From the NCBI RefSeq assembly GCF_009725205.1, contig NZ_WNZY01000002.1, positions 294,892 to 358,891 of the forward strand: a stretch of DNA of 64,000 nt, written 5' to 3'. Below, in pieces: positions 40,872-49,777 of this stretch. The stretch comes from Paenibacillus timonensis. GTDB taxonomy: Bacteria > Bacillota > Bacilli > Paenibacillales > Paenibacillaceae. The notes below the pieces were generated by a model. It saw only the letters and a program-made list of their open reading frames with translations. It made no database searches and was not told where the DNA came from. How positions within the stretch are numbered: position 1 is the stretch's first letter; each line of letters starts with the position of its first letter. Both the position numbers and the translations under genes were made by a program.

Positions 40872-42338
40872 GTGAGTAACGGCAAGGCAAGGGAAAAAGG
40901 AATCTCCACGTTTCATTTAACGATGCTGGCGCTTGGCACAGTGGTCGGAGGCTCGTTCTTTCTCGGTTCGGGCGTAGCGATTAAAGCGGCGGGTCCCAGC
41001 ATCTTGTTTTCATATATTCTCGGTGGTTTGCTGGTCTACGTCATCCTCTATGCTCTTTCGGAAATGACGGCAGCCGACCCGGTGCCGGGCTCTTTTCGCA
41101 CGTATGCCGAACGCAGCTTTGGGCGGGGCGCCGGATTCGTCACCGGCTGGGTATATTGGATCGGCTTGATTCTGGCGATGTCCAGCGAATCGATTGCCGC
41201 GTCAACATTTTTGAGGGAGTGGTTCCCGAGATTCCCGGAGGTCGGCATGGGTATGATCATCATTGTGGGGATCACTTTGCTTAATTTGCTCGGGGCCAAC
41301 TACCTAAGCAAGCTGGAAAGTGGTCTTGCCGCAGTCAAGTTGCTGGCGATCGTCGGGTTCATCGTGATTGGGCTAGCCCTGATCGCAGGCTGGGTACCCG
41401 GAACCCCGGCCGCAGGCGTGGGCGAATTGCGGGGAACTGCATGGTTTCCGGGCGGATTCACGGGAATTGCCGGCAGCATGCTGATTGTGATTTTCACCTA
41501 CGCTGGATTTGAGGTCATCGGCTTGGCCGCTTCCGAGGTTGAGAATCCCAAGAAGACGATTCCCCGGGCCATCAACATGACCTTGATTAGCTTGGTGGCG
41601 TTATATATTGCCGCCATCGCCGTGGTCCTTATGCTGTATCCGACGCAAGGCATGATTGCGGATCAAAGTCCGCTGGTATTGGCCTTAACCCGTTGGGGAA
41701 TGGGGTGGGCCGGGATGCTGATCAATATCGTGATGGTAACGGCAATTTTGTCTACCATGCTGGCCTCCACGTTTGGCCTTGCCCGGATGCTGCGTTCCCT
41801 AGCAGCGGAAGGTCATGCCCCCGCTTGGCTGAAAGACCGGCAGGATATCCCCTATAAGGGGATCTTGTTCTCTGGAGCCGCCATGCTGTTTGGCTTGGCC
41901 ATGGGTTACCTGCTTCCTCAGCAGGTTTACCTCTTCCTGGTCAGCTGCGGCGGGTTTTCGCTGCTGTTCTCCTATTTTATGATTCTGGCATCGCACTATC
42001 GCTGGCGGCGAACGACGCCTTGCTCTCCCGAAGCCGCCTGCCAGCTTCCGGGATATCCTTACACGTCTTGGGCTGGCCTTATCGGCATGGTCGGGATTAT
42101 CGCGAGTATGCCGTTTATTTCCGGACAAGGCGCCGGGCTGGTGGTCGGTTTGAGCTTGGTCGCCCTGCTTGCCGGGATCTACTGGGTGAAACAGAGAAGA
42201 TCCCGTGAACCTGTTCGGAGCCTGCCAACGCGGGTCACAACGCCGCTGATGGAAGCGGCGGAGGAGATGACCGGCGGCAGGGGAATCCGGGAGGCTGATG
42301 GCGAAGCGCAAAGCCCCACATCTGAGTCGAAAGAATAA
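40872..42338 (+). CDS. APC-family amino-acid permease
   Basis: The 488-residue polytopic protein has about twelve helices and clear APC motifs: LALGTVVGGSFFLGSGVAIK in helix 1, ILGGLLVYVILYALSEMTAA, VPGSFRTYAERSFGRGAGFV (the AAT-type loop), and IFTYAGFEVIGLAASEVENP followed by PKKTIPRAI. This is the importer-like amino acid/polyamine branch. The C-terminal 45 residues are charged and cytoplasmic. The start is a GTG at 40872 after GGGAGGCGGG. It lies 88 nt after the LysR gene and may be in its regulon; a terminator follows. Confidence 0.9.
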   Translation: MSNGKAREKGISTFHLTMLALGTVVGGSFFLGSGVAIKAAGPSILFSYILGGLLVYVILYALSEMTAADPVPGSFRTYAERSFGRGAGFVTGWVYWIGLILAMSSESIAASTFLREWFPRFPEVGMGMIIIVGITLLNLLGANYLSKLESGLAAVKLLAIVGFIVIGLALIAGWVPGTPAAGVGELRGTAWFPGGFTGIAGSMLIVIFTYAGFEVIGLAASEVENPKKTIPRAINMTLISLVALYIAAIAVVLMLYPTQGMIADQSPLVLALTRWGMGWAGMLINIVMVTAILSTMLASTFGLARMLRSLAAEGHAPAWLKDRQDIPYKGILFSGAAMLFGLAMGYLLPQQVYLFLVSCGGFSLLFSYFMILASHYRWRRTTPCSPEAACQLPGYPYTSWAGLIGMVGIIASMPFISGQGAGLVVGLSLVALLAGIYWVKQRRSREPVRSLPTRVTTPLMEAAEEMTGGRGIREADGEAQSPTSESKE

Positions 42339-42371
42339 TGCTGATCTCGCGTGACTTCCTCCAATTTCTAG

Positions 42372-42409
42372 AGACCTACTCCGAACTTGATCGGGGAAGG
42401 TCTTTTTTT
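42372..42409 (+). terminator. Intrinsic terminator
   Basis: AGACCT...CTCCGA (42372-42383) pairs imperfectly with TCGGGGA...AGGTCT, followed by seven T (to 42409). It lies 33 nt after the permease stop. Confidence 0.85.
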
Positions 42410-42494
42410 ATGGATTTCATAGCGACTTCTTCTTCTGTTGCGGATCTCGGCGTAGTAGAATGGGATAAAATGCCGGAAAAGGAGTGGGTCAGGA

Positions 42495-44498
42495 ATGGAA
42501 GCGTTGCAGCTTGAGGATTTTACCGGGTATCGTTTCCTGTCGGCCGTACAGCTTTCACCAAACGGAAGTTATGCCGCCTATGGCGTGAAAATCAGCAATC
42601 CAGAGAAGCAGGGGTATCTCTCCGATTTATGGATCACGTCAGTTCGAGACGGGCAAACCCGTCAGTATACGGGAATGGGAGATGTAGGGTCGTTTCGTTG
42701 GCTGGATGACGATACTCTGTTCATTCAGGCAGACCGGGAGCATCTGGACAAGGAGCCGCATCCGCTTGAGCCCCAAACCCATTTCTATACCTTGCGCCTG
42801 GATGGAGGCGAAGCGCTCAAAGCTTTTACCCTTCCGCTGCGAGTAACGGAAATCTTGCCGCTGAACGACAGCCGATGGGCGGTACGTGCCTCTTACGACA
42901 ACGCCAATCCGACAATCACGGGACAGACGGAGGAAGACAAGGCCAAAGCTCGGAAGGCTTACGATGAAGAGCAGGATTACACGGTCTTGGACGAAATTCC
43001 GTTTTGGCAAAACGGCGCGGGAATCACCAATAAGAAGCGGAATCGAATTTATTTGTATGATGCGGCAAACGGAAGCTTGACGCCGGTAAGCGCTCCGTCT
43101 TTTGACGTATCCCTGATGAAAGTGAACGATACTCGAACGCAGCTCATGTACATAGGGGGAGATTATTCTGACAAAATGGAACTGACCGATTCGCTCTGGA
43201 CTTTGGATCTTGGCACAGCCCAAGCGCGCGAACGGATTCCGGCCGGCACTTATCAGTTCCGTTCGGCTGAGTTTCTAGGGCAAGATATCGTATTCGCCGC
43301 TTCGGAGCACAGAAAATTTACGATCAACGAAAACCCGACGTTTTCGCGCTTGGACCCGGAAGGGCGGATCGTCCGGTTTGCCGATCCGGACTTCTCCGTG
43401 GGCAACACGGTAGGTAGCGACTGCCGCTTGGGCGAAGGACGATGGTTTAAGGCGGAGAAGGACGGCATTTACTGTCTTGTGACCGACCGGGCATGCTCCC
43501 GGTTGTGTAAAATCACCTATGATGGACATACCGAGTTTCTCAGCCAAGCCGAAGGCTCTATGGATGTGTTCGCCAAGAGCGGGGGAACAGTTGTGTTCAT
43601 TGGGATGCGGGAGCAACGGCTGCAAGAGCTCTACCAGCTAGAACTGTCCTCCGGGGAGGAAATTCAACTTACAAATTTCAACGATCAGGTCCTGCATGGA
43701 AAATACGTTGCGGTCCCGCAGCCGCTGAGCTTCGTAAACAAGGACAGCGTGGAGATCGACGGCTGGGTGCTGCTGCCGAAGGATTATGATGCTAGCCGAT
43801 CATATCCGGCCATCCTGAACATTCACGGCGGTCCGAAAACCGTATACGGAACGGTATTTTTCCATGAAATGCAGCTGTGGGCCAATGATGGTTATTTCGT
43901 GTTATACAGCAATCCGCGAGGAGGGGACGGACGCGGGGACGATTTTGCTGATATCCGGGGGCGCTATGGCACGATCGATTATGAGGATTTGATGGAATTC
44001 ACGGATCGGGCCTTGGCAGCTTATCCCGCGATCGACTCGCAGCGGCTGGGCGTCACCGGGGGGAGCTACGGCGGGTTTATGACGAACTGGATCATTGGGC
44101 ATACCGAGCGTTTTGCCGCCGCCGTCTCTCAGCGATCCATCTCCAATTGGATTTCAATGTGCTGTACCACCGATATCGGCTACTATTTCGCCGTAGATCA
44201 AACCGCTTCTACGCCGTGGGACGGGGCGGAGCACATGTGGGAACAATCCCCGTTAAAGTATGCGGACCGCGTGCATACCCCAACGTTGTTTCTACATTCC
44301 GACGAAGATTTTCGCTGCTGGCAGGTGGAGGCACTCCAGATGTTTACCGCTTTGAAAATGCATGGCGTGGCGTCGCGGTTATGTCTGTTCAAAGGCGAAA
44401 ACCACGAGTTGTCCCGTTCGGGCAAACCGGTGCACCGGATTCGCCGACTGAAGGAAATTTCGGCGTGGTTTCACCTCTACTTACAACCGACGATGTAG
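42495..44498 (+). CDS. S9-family serine peptidase (acylaminoacyl-peptidase-like)
   Basis: The 667-residue product has an N-terminal seven-blade propeller (about 1-400) and a C-terminal alpha/beta hydrolase domain with GGSYGG (Ser524), an Asp in HSDEDFRCW (Asp605) and His637 in ENHELSR. Blades show LSPNGSYAAYGVKIS and later FRWLDDDTLFIQ. NIHGGPKTVYG is the oxyanion-hole region. There is no signal peptide, so it acts in the cytoplasm on short peptides, as in prolyl oligopeptidase and acylaminoacyl peptidase. The start ATG 42495 follows AAAAGGAG. Single-gene unit. Confidence 0.93.
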   Translation: MEALQLEDFTGYRFLSAVQLSPNGSYAAYGVKISNPEKQGYLSDLWITSVRDGQTRQYTGMGDVGSFRWLDDDTLFIQADREHLDKEPHPLEPQTHFYTLRLDGGEALKAFTLPLRVTEILPLNDSRWAVRASYDNANPTITGQTEEDKAKARKAYDEEQDYTVLDEIPFWQNGAGITNKKRNRIYLYDAANGSLTPVSAPSFDVSLMKVNDTRTQLMYIGGDYSDKMELTDSLWTLDLGTAQARERIPAGTYQFRSAEFLGQDIVFAASEHRKFTINENPTFSRLDPEGRIVRFADPDFSVGNTVGSDCRLGEGRWFKAEKDGIYCLVTDRACSRLCKITYDGHTEFLSQAEGSMDVFAKSGGTVVFIGMREQRLQELYQLELSSGEEIQLTNFNDQVLHGKYVAVPQPLSFVNKDSVEIDGWVLLPKDYDASRSYPAILNIHGGPKTVYGTVFFHEMQLWANDGYFVLYSNPRGGDGRGDDFADIRGRYGTIDYEDLMEFTDRALAAYPAIDSQRLGVTGGSYGGFMTNWIIGHTERFAAAVSQRSISNWISMCCTTDIGYYFAVDQTASTPWDGAEHMWEQSPLKYADRVHTPTLFLHSDEDFRCWQVEALQMFTALKMHGVASRLCLFKGENHELSRSGKPVHRIRRLKEISAWFHLYLQPTM

Positions 44499-44520
44499 CT
44501 AGAATTCCTCCTTTGGCTCT

Positions 44521-44561
44521 TCGGCCGGTTCGAGAGATCGGGCATAGAAGGAACCGGCCGA
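44521..44561. other. Stem-loop after the S9 peptidase gene
   Basis: TCGGCCGGTTC (44521-44531) pairs perfectly with GAACCGGCCGA (44551-44561). No T tract follows on either strand, so termination would need Rho or another factor, or the element has a different role. Confidence 0.55.
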
Positions 44562-44621
44562 TGGTGGTAAAGTAGACGGAGTATATCTACAGGGAAACCA
44601 CCCCAGAAGGAGCCCGTTCTC

Positions 44622-45359
44622 ATGGAGTCGTCCGTCCTTATCTTGCTTGGTATCATCGTTATTTTGGCAGCCGGATTCACACAGGGACTAACCAGTTTTG
44701 GTTTTGCGCTGATCGCGACGCCGATCCTAGGTCAGATCATTTCGTTGCAGGAAACGGTTCCGATCATCGTCATGTTGAGCCTATGCACGAATGTGATTGT
44801 ATTCGCTGGCTGCTATAAACACGCCGATATTCGTAAGATCTGGCTCCTGATCCTCTCTAGCTTGTTGGCTGCTCCGCTGGGGACCTATCTTTTGCTCTTT
44901 TTAAGCGGGGACGTCCTCAAGCTGGCTACTGGCACCCTCATTATCCTTGTGGCTGCGCTTCAACTGGTGGGCAAATCGTTTCCGGTCAAGCGGGACAAGC
45001 TGGCGTACCTGCCGATCGGCGCATTGAGCGGGCTGCTGAATGGAAGCATCTCGATGAGCGGTCCGCCGGTCGCTTTGTTTCTATCCAACCAGGGAGTGGG
45101 CAAGGAGACGTTTCGTGCCAATATTTCGGTATACGGGATCTTCCTTAACATCGTGACGATCTTGACCTACCTGTACGGGGGATTGTTGACTCGAGAGACA
45201 CTTCACTACACAGGCTGGTTCGTCCCGAGCATGCTGATCGGCGTGTTCGTCGGCATTCGTGCGCTGAAGAAGCTGGATGAGCAGCGGTTTAAACGAGTTG
45301 CCCTATGGCTGATCATGGTTTCCGGCGTGTGGACGATCATTGGCGTTGTGACAGGGTAA
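44622..45359 (+). CDS. TauE/SafE-family sulfite or anion exporter
   Basis: The 245-residue polytopic protein has about eight helices and the TauE/SafE hallmark in ILAAGFTQGLTSFGFALIAT and the repeat-like GALSGLLNGSISMSGPPVAL. These proteins export sulfite, sulfoacetate or related organic anions. The substrate here is unknown. The start ATG 44622 has AGAAGGAG upstream. The gene stands alone. Confidence 0.9.
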   Translation: MESSVLILLGIIVILAAGFTQGLTSFGFALIATPILGQIISLQETVPIIVMLSLCTNVIVFAGCYKHADIRKIWLLILSSLLAAPLGTYLLLFLSGDVLKLATGTLIILVAALQLVGKSFPVKRDKLAYLPIGALSGLLNGSISMSGPPVALFLSNQGVGKETFRANISVYGIFLNIVTILTYLYGGLLTRETLHYTGWFVPSMLIGVFVGIRALKKLDEQRFKRVALWLIMVSGVWTIIGVVTG

Positions 45360-45426
45360 GCCGATGTGGAGAATGAGGGGAAGATTGAGGTTGTTGTGAT
45401 TGGATCTGTTCGAGAGGGGGTAGTAG

Positions 45427-45948
45427 ATGGACGACTTAAGTATTTCATCTCTGGTCTGGCTGTTTCTCGTAGCGTTTGTCATCCATGACATGGAGGAGAT
45501 GATCTGGGTCGGGCCATGGGCGAAGCGAAATCGTCAGAAGGCGGTGGCTGCGGTCCCGGCTCGTATGAGGCGTTCGTTAGCGCAGATGCTTACCATCAAC
45601 AGCAGCCAATTCGCCGTGGCCGTTCTGCTGGAATTTATCGTCTTTGTTCCGTTTACGCTGATGGCGGCGGAGCAAGGAAGGTTCTTTATCTTCTTATCCA
45701 TTAACTCATTGTTCTTCTTGCATGTGTTTACTCATGTGGCCCAGTCGCTCTATTTGAAAATGTACACGCCGGGCGTCGTCACCGCCGTTCTGATTGTACT
45801 TCCTTATTCGTTGGTTTTGTTTGACCGCCTGCTTTCGGATAACCTGGTAACCTGGGGCGAGATTCTGCTCAGCGTTCCGGTTGGGTTGCTCGTCGTACCG
45901 CTGGTGATGGTCGGCCATGAGCTGGGCAAACGTTGGGTGAAGTCTTAG
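45427..45948 (+). CDS. HXXEE domain membrane protein
   Basis: The 173-residue product has the motif HDMEE (H-x-x-E-E) near residue 19 in WLFLVAFVIHDMEEMIW, followed by four or five helices (AVAVLLEFIVFVPFTLMAA, FIFLSINSLFFLHVFTHVAQ, TPGVVTAVLIVLPYSLVLF, EILLSVPVGLLVVPLVMV). The conserved His and Glu residues suggest metal coordination in the membrane. The family is uncharacterised. The ribosome binding site is GAGGGGG. It lies 67 nt after the TauE gene. Confidence 0.88.
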   Translation: MDDLSISSLVWLFLVAFVIHDMEEMIWVGPWAKRNRQKAVAAVPARMRRSLAQMLTINSSQFAVAVLLEFIVFVPFTLMAAEQGRFFIFLSINSLFFLHVFTHVAQSLYLKMYTPGVVTAVLIVLPYSLVLFDRLLSDNLVTWGEILLSVPVGLLVVPLVMVGHELGKRWVKS

Positions 45949-46057
45949 CGGACAACGACGTTGTGAATTTTGGGACTATCTGCTGGTCTTAAATCACAAA
46001 CCCGCCATTACGTTCTTTAACCCCTACTGCTGACTTATCCCTAAATCAGAGAAAAAT

Positions 46058-46099
46058 AAAAGCCTTCCGGTCGCGCACTGATGCCGCTGGAAGGCTTTT
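46058..46099 (-). terminator. Intrinsic terminator of the minus-strand gene at 46,107
   Basis: AAAAGCCTTCC (46058-46068) pairs with GGAAGGCTTTT (46089-46099). On the minus strand the stem is followed by ATTTTTCTC. Confidence 0.85.
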
Positions 46100-46106
46100 G
46101 AAATGG

Positions 46107-46817
46107 CTATAGAATCGATTCTTGGCTCAAGGCACTGGTTGGCCTTTGTTCGCGCAGTTGGTTCAGCAAATCCTTCATGCGGGCCGGGATTTCTCGCTTC
46201 AGTTCCTCCCAGGTTACCAGCATGTCGGGCGTCCAATCGAACGGCATATAAGTGCCGGCGATGTCAAACCGGAAGCTGCGGAGATGCTTGGCCGCGAGCT
46301 CATCGGCATCGGGTAGTGTCTTATACGTACCGCGTAGCATGTCGGGCTCCAGTACGCCGTCTTTTCCCGCATGCTCGCCGGTTGCCAGATGCAAGTTCGG
46401 CAGTAGATCGAACAGCTCGCGAAGCGGGGAGTAGGCGTGTTTTCCCGGCTGACAATATAGGCTGATGCTTCCATCAGATCCGACGTTCGTTTTACTGGGG
46501 GCGATGCCTTTCAAGTACGTCCCGTGGAAGCTGGCCTCGCAATCGACGACAGCCCCTTGCGGCGACAGGAAGATCCACATATGTTCCAGATCGTAGAGAT
46601 GCGTAATATCGTAGTCCCAATAGACCGCATATTCGATCACGGCGCCTACGCGCTTGTGATCAACCTCCAGTATTCGTTTGAACGAAGGGGATGGACCGGT
46701 TTCCGTAAGCACCGTCACGCCGACCCGGATGGGGCGGAACGGCTCATGTTCATCGATGAGCATGCGCGGGATATGATGAAAGGCCAACTCCCGCCAGTTG
46801 GCACTGTTGTCCAGCAT
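46107..46817 (-). CDS. Unrecognised cytoplasmic protein
   Basis: The 236-residue product has no signal peptide or membrane helix. It begins with RELAFHHIPRMLIDEHEPFR and contains VIEYAVYWDYDITHLYDLEH, CEASFHGTYLKGI and TGEHAGKDGVLEPDMLRGTY. Conserved-looking His, Asp and Glu residues suggest a metal enzyme, but I know no family. The ribosome binding site GAGGAGG supports the start at 46817. It has its own terminator. Confidence 0.7.
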   Translation of the reverse strand: MLDNSANWRELAFHHIPRMLIDEHEPFRPIRVGVTVLTETGPSPSFKRILEVDHKRVGAVIEYAVYWDYDITHLYDLEHMWIFLSPQGAVVDCEASFHGTYLKGIAPSKTNVGSDGSISLYCQPGKHAYSPLRELFDLLPNLHLATGEHAGKDGVLEPDMLRGTYKTLPDADELAAKHLRSFRFDIAGTYMPFDWTPDMLVTWEELKREIPARMKDLLNQLREQRPTSALSQESIL

Positions 46818-46977
46818 GTTGATTGCCTCCTCTTATCTCATTTGATCCCATGACAAGCTTAGCACGTGTTTTTCATCCCAGTGTTAACCTCAGAATAAGG
46901 TTTTTCCTATATCTATCATCCGTTCTCTAATATAATGTTTGTGAACGAAAATACATACCTATTGGAGTGTGAGGATC

Positions 46978-47598
46978 TTGCAAGAAATATTCAAGCAAGT
47001 ACCGTTGTACCGTTTTCTGGCCTATTGTATGGAAACGAACCTTCCAAGACGGATTCTCGATTGCGGGGCTGGCGGGGACATGCCTCCCTTGAGCCTGTTT
47101 AGCGCTTACGGCTTTACTACCTATGGCATCGATGCGGATCCGGAGCAATGCCACCGAGCTAATGCGTATGGCCGGCAAAAAGACCAATCCTTGAACATCC
47201 GTGAAGGGGATATGCGCAAATTAGACTTTCCAGATCAATCGATGGGGTTTGTGTACTCGTACAATTCGATATTTCATATGCGTAAACAAGAGGTCCTACA
47301 ATCGCTTGTGGAGTTAAAGCGCGTCTTAATGCCGGGCGGGCTGATGTTCGTTAATTTTCTGACGACAAATGACTTCCGATGCGGGCAAGGTCCCGACGTG
47401 GGGAATCATGAACACGAGCAATTTGACGATGACCAACCGGTGATTCATTCCTATTACGAGCCGGGGGAGCCAGATGCTCTCCTGAGCGATATGGAGATTT
47501 TGTATAAAGAGGACAGGGTGCTTGAAAGAATTTATGAAGGAGAACGCATCAGACAAGGGTTCGTTGATTACATTGTTAGAAAGAAAGCGATTTCATGA
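46978..47598 (+). CDS. Class I SAM-dependent methyltransferase
   Basis: The 206-residue product has SAM motif I ILDCGAGGDMPPLSLFSAYG, the acidic end of strand 2 (TYGIDADPEQ), motif II-like region GDMRKLDFPDQSMGFVYSYN and the post-motif LKRVLMPGGLMFVNFLTT. This is the Methyltransf_11/25 pattern; the substrate is unknown. The start is taken as TTG 46978, with GGAG 10 nt upstream; an in-frame GTG at 46969 lies too close to that site. A TATAAT-like hexamer lies at 46931-46936. Confidence 0.85.
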   Translation: MQEIFKQVPLYRFLAYCMETNLPRRILDCGAGGDMPPLSLFSAYGFTTYGIDADPEQCHRANAYGRQKDQSLNIREGDMRKLDFPDQSMGFVYSYNSIFHMRKQEVLQSLVELKRVLMPGGLMFVNFLTTNDFRCGQGPDVGNHEHEQFDDDQPVIHSYYEPGEPDALLSDMEILYKEDRVLERIYEGERIRQGFVDYIVRKKAIS

Positions 47599-47744
47599 TT
47601 AGGGGTAGCATTCCCCGTTGCGAACAGTGTATCATAGATTTGTAAAATGTCCTTTATATCACTTTTCGACGTACGACCCGGCTGGAGATCGCCCATATCC
47701 AAGGCTGGGTTCAGTTATTTTAGACAGAGAAAGGATTGAAGTTG

Positions 47745-48248
47745 ATGGATTCACTGCTGATCCGTCCGGCAAGTCTGAACGATATCGACGGCATTCGCGA
47801 GGTGGCCGTGGAAACCTGGAACAGCACGTACGAAACGATTTATCCGGAGCATTTCATTGCTACGTATTTGACCCATGCCTATGCCAAGAGCAGCCTGGAA
47901 CAAAGCATTACGTTGGATGAGGTGCAATCGTCGCGCAAGTTTTTGGTTTCGGAATGGGAAGGGGAAATCGTTGGTTTCGGCCAATTGTCGGAGCCGGATG
48001 AGGGAGTTAGCGAACTGACTCGACTTTATATATTAAAAGAGCATCAGCGTAAGCGCATCGGCAAGCAATTGCTGAACGAGCTGATTCGCCAGAACCCCTT
48101 GATTAAGGAAATTTATGCCTGGTGTGAACGCGAGAACGGCATCGGTACGCTTTTTTATAAATCGAACGGGTTCGTGTATACCGAAGAGAAGGAAGAAGTA
48201 TTGTTCGATTATCGAACGATGATGGCCAAATACGTGAAACGCATTTAG
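47745..48248 (+). CDS. GNAT N-acetyltransferase
   Basis: The 167-residue product has LLIRPASLNDIDGIREVAVE, TWNSTYETIYPEHFIATYLT, LTRLYILKEHQRKRIGKQLL as the acetyl-CoA loop (Q-R-K-R-I-G), and IYAWCERENGIGTLFYKSNG. The W-x-x-T-Y-x-x-I-Y-P block is typical of YuaI/YdaF-like Bacillus GNATs. ATG 47745 is preferred over a TTG three codons earlier because AAAGGA lies 9 nt before it. Substrate unknown. Confidence 0.92.
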   Translation: MDSLLIRPASLNDIDGIREVAVETWNSTYETIYPEHFIATYLTHAYAKSSLEQSITLDEVQSSRKFLVSEWEGEIVGFGQLSEPDEGVSELTRLYILKEHQRKRIGKQLLNELIRQNPLIKEIYAWCERENGIGTLFYKSNGFVYTEEKEEVLFDYRTMMAKYVKRI

Positions 48249-48293
48249 GCAAGGCCATGAATCTAAGGGAATTTAAGTGGAGATGGGAATAAA

Positions 48294-49085
48294 TTGACCA
48301 CCAATCTGGCCATTGTATGTATCCTAACGATGATTATTCATGCAGCAGAGACCCTATCGTATTCAATCCGTTATGCCGGTGTGAAATTGAACAAAATCGT
48401 GGTTGCGTTGTCTCTGACCGGGATCGTCGTGCTTGTATCTAGAACAGCGAATATGCTTCAGGCACCGATGACGGCCACATTTATCGATCACGCCAGGAAG
48501 TATCCCGATTTTCAGGTGATGGACACGCTGCGGATCATCCTGTTGGCCGGTTCTGCCGGAACGCTGCTGGCGATGCTTCTATTTCCTACCTGTGTAAATC
48601 TCTTTGAACGCGTGATCGCCAAGCTGGAGGTGGCAGGATCGCTGCCCAAGCTGGTCACGAGCGTATCGATCCCGCAGCTCAAAAACGTCCGGCATTATTT
48701 TCGCAAGCCCAGCCTGCGTCTTCGTTCCTTTCGCCTCATGGGAGTTCCGAAGCGCTTTATATTGCTGAATATCGCGGTGACCGCTTTCTATACGGTTGGC
48801 GTGTTGGCTTCTTTATACGCTGCTTATCTGGTGCCGGAACTGGCCACGACGGCCTCACAAGCGTCCGGCATCATTAACGGCGTCGCTACCATCCTGCTGA
48901 CGATCTTTATCGATCCAAAGCTCGGGCTGATTACGGAACGGGCGCTACATCAGGAAGAATCCCGGCAACAACTCGGGAAGATCTATATTTTATTGATGGG
49001 TGCCAGATTTCTGGGAACGCTTGCGGCACAAGCAATCATTCTGCCAGCAGCCTATTTGATCTCGGTAGCGGTTCAATGGATCTAG
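48294..49085 (+). CDS. amj: Lipid II flippase Amj
   Basis: The 263-residue polytopic protein matches the DUF2837/Amj (YdaH) family: TNLAIVCILTMIIHAAETLS, YSIRYAGVKLNKIVVALSLT, LVSRTANMLQAPMTATFIDH, PSLRLRSFRLMGVPKRFILL and ATILLTIFIDPKLGLITERA. In B. subtilis Amj is an alternate lipid II flippase that can replace MurJ and is induced by envelope stress (published work). The start is a TTG 48294 with GGAGATGGG upstream. It follows a GNAT gene and precedes a broken NUDIX gene. Confidence 0.93.
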   Translation: MTTNLAIVCILTMIIHAAETLSYSIRYAGVKLNKIVVALSLTGIVVLVSRTANMLQAPMTATFIDHARKYPDFQVMDTLRIILLAGSAGTLLAMLLFPTCVNLFERVIAKLEVAGSLPKLVTSVSIPQLKNVRHYFRKPSLRLRSFRLMGVPKRFILLNIAVTAFYTVGVLASLYAAYLVPELATTASQASGIINGVATILLTIFIDPKLGLITERALHQEESRQQLGKIYILLMGARFLGTLAAQAIILPAAYLISVAVQWI

Positions 49086-49114
49086 AGCATTTCTACACGA
49101 AAGGTTGCGATACG

Positions 49115-49740
49115 ATGTCGGACTCGATTCCACGGCGGTTACGGCTGGAATGGGCGAAGCAAATCCAGTCGATTAGTCAGGCCGGGTTGGCCTATTCTAA
49201 AGATATGTACGACCTTGAGCGTTTTGAAATGCTTCGCGAGCTCAGCGTGGACATTCTGGCCCGTTACACGGAGGTTGAGACGGAGAAAATTAAGTCCCTG
49301 TTTGCCGGAGAAAGCGGGTATGCCACCCCAAAAGTTGACGTTCGCGGCGCGAATTCCAAGAAGACCGGATTTTGCTCGTCAGAGAACGAATTGACGGGGC
49401 TTGGGCGCTTCCCGGCGGTTGGGCGGACATCGGTCTTTCGCCGAAAGAAGTCGTTGTCAAGGAAGTGAAGGAAGAAGCCGGTCTTACTGTTGTCCCCGTG
49501 CGATTGCTTGCCGTGTTGGACAAGAAATTCCACGAGCATCCTCCCGAAGCTTACCATATCTACAAATTGTTCATTTTGTGCGAGATCGCCGGAGGGCAAG
49601 CGGAAGCCGGGATGGAGACGCTGGAGGTCGGATTCTTCGGCCGGGACGAATTACCGCCATTGTCCACGGGGAGAAACACCTCGAAACAGATTGAACGTTT
49701 ATTCGACCTTCGTCACGAAACGGAAGTATGGCTTGACTAG
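49115..49740 (+). pseudogene. NUDIX hydrolase with N-terminal domain, frameshifted
   Basis: From ATG 49115 (AAAGG upstream) the first frame gives the N-terminal helical domain RRLRLEWAKQIQSISQAGLA and SKDMYDLERFEMLRELSVDI up to GYATPKVDVRGA at 49,351. A second frame continues with FQEDRILLVRERIDGAWALP and the NUDIX box GGWADIGLSPKEVVVKEVKE with EAGL to 49,740. Restoring one base at 49,351-49,354 joins them into one ~208-residue NUDIX protein of a family common in Bacilli. It may be a real loss or a sequencing error. Confidence 0.8.
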
Positions 49741-49777
49741 GCACACTTAACCCGATGAAGGAAGGCAGGTCATCCTT

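Noticed and set aside
44521..44561. Intrinsic terminator of the S9 peptidase gene
   Set aside because: The stem is perfect but no T tract follows on either strand, so it is listed as a stem-loop only.
47618..47920. 100-codon plus-strand frame before the GNAT gene
   Set aside because: It overlaps the GNAT gene in another frame and has a Pro/Arg-rich composition with no ribosome binding site.
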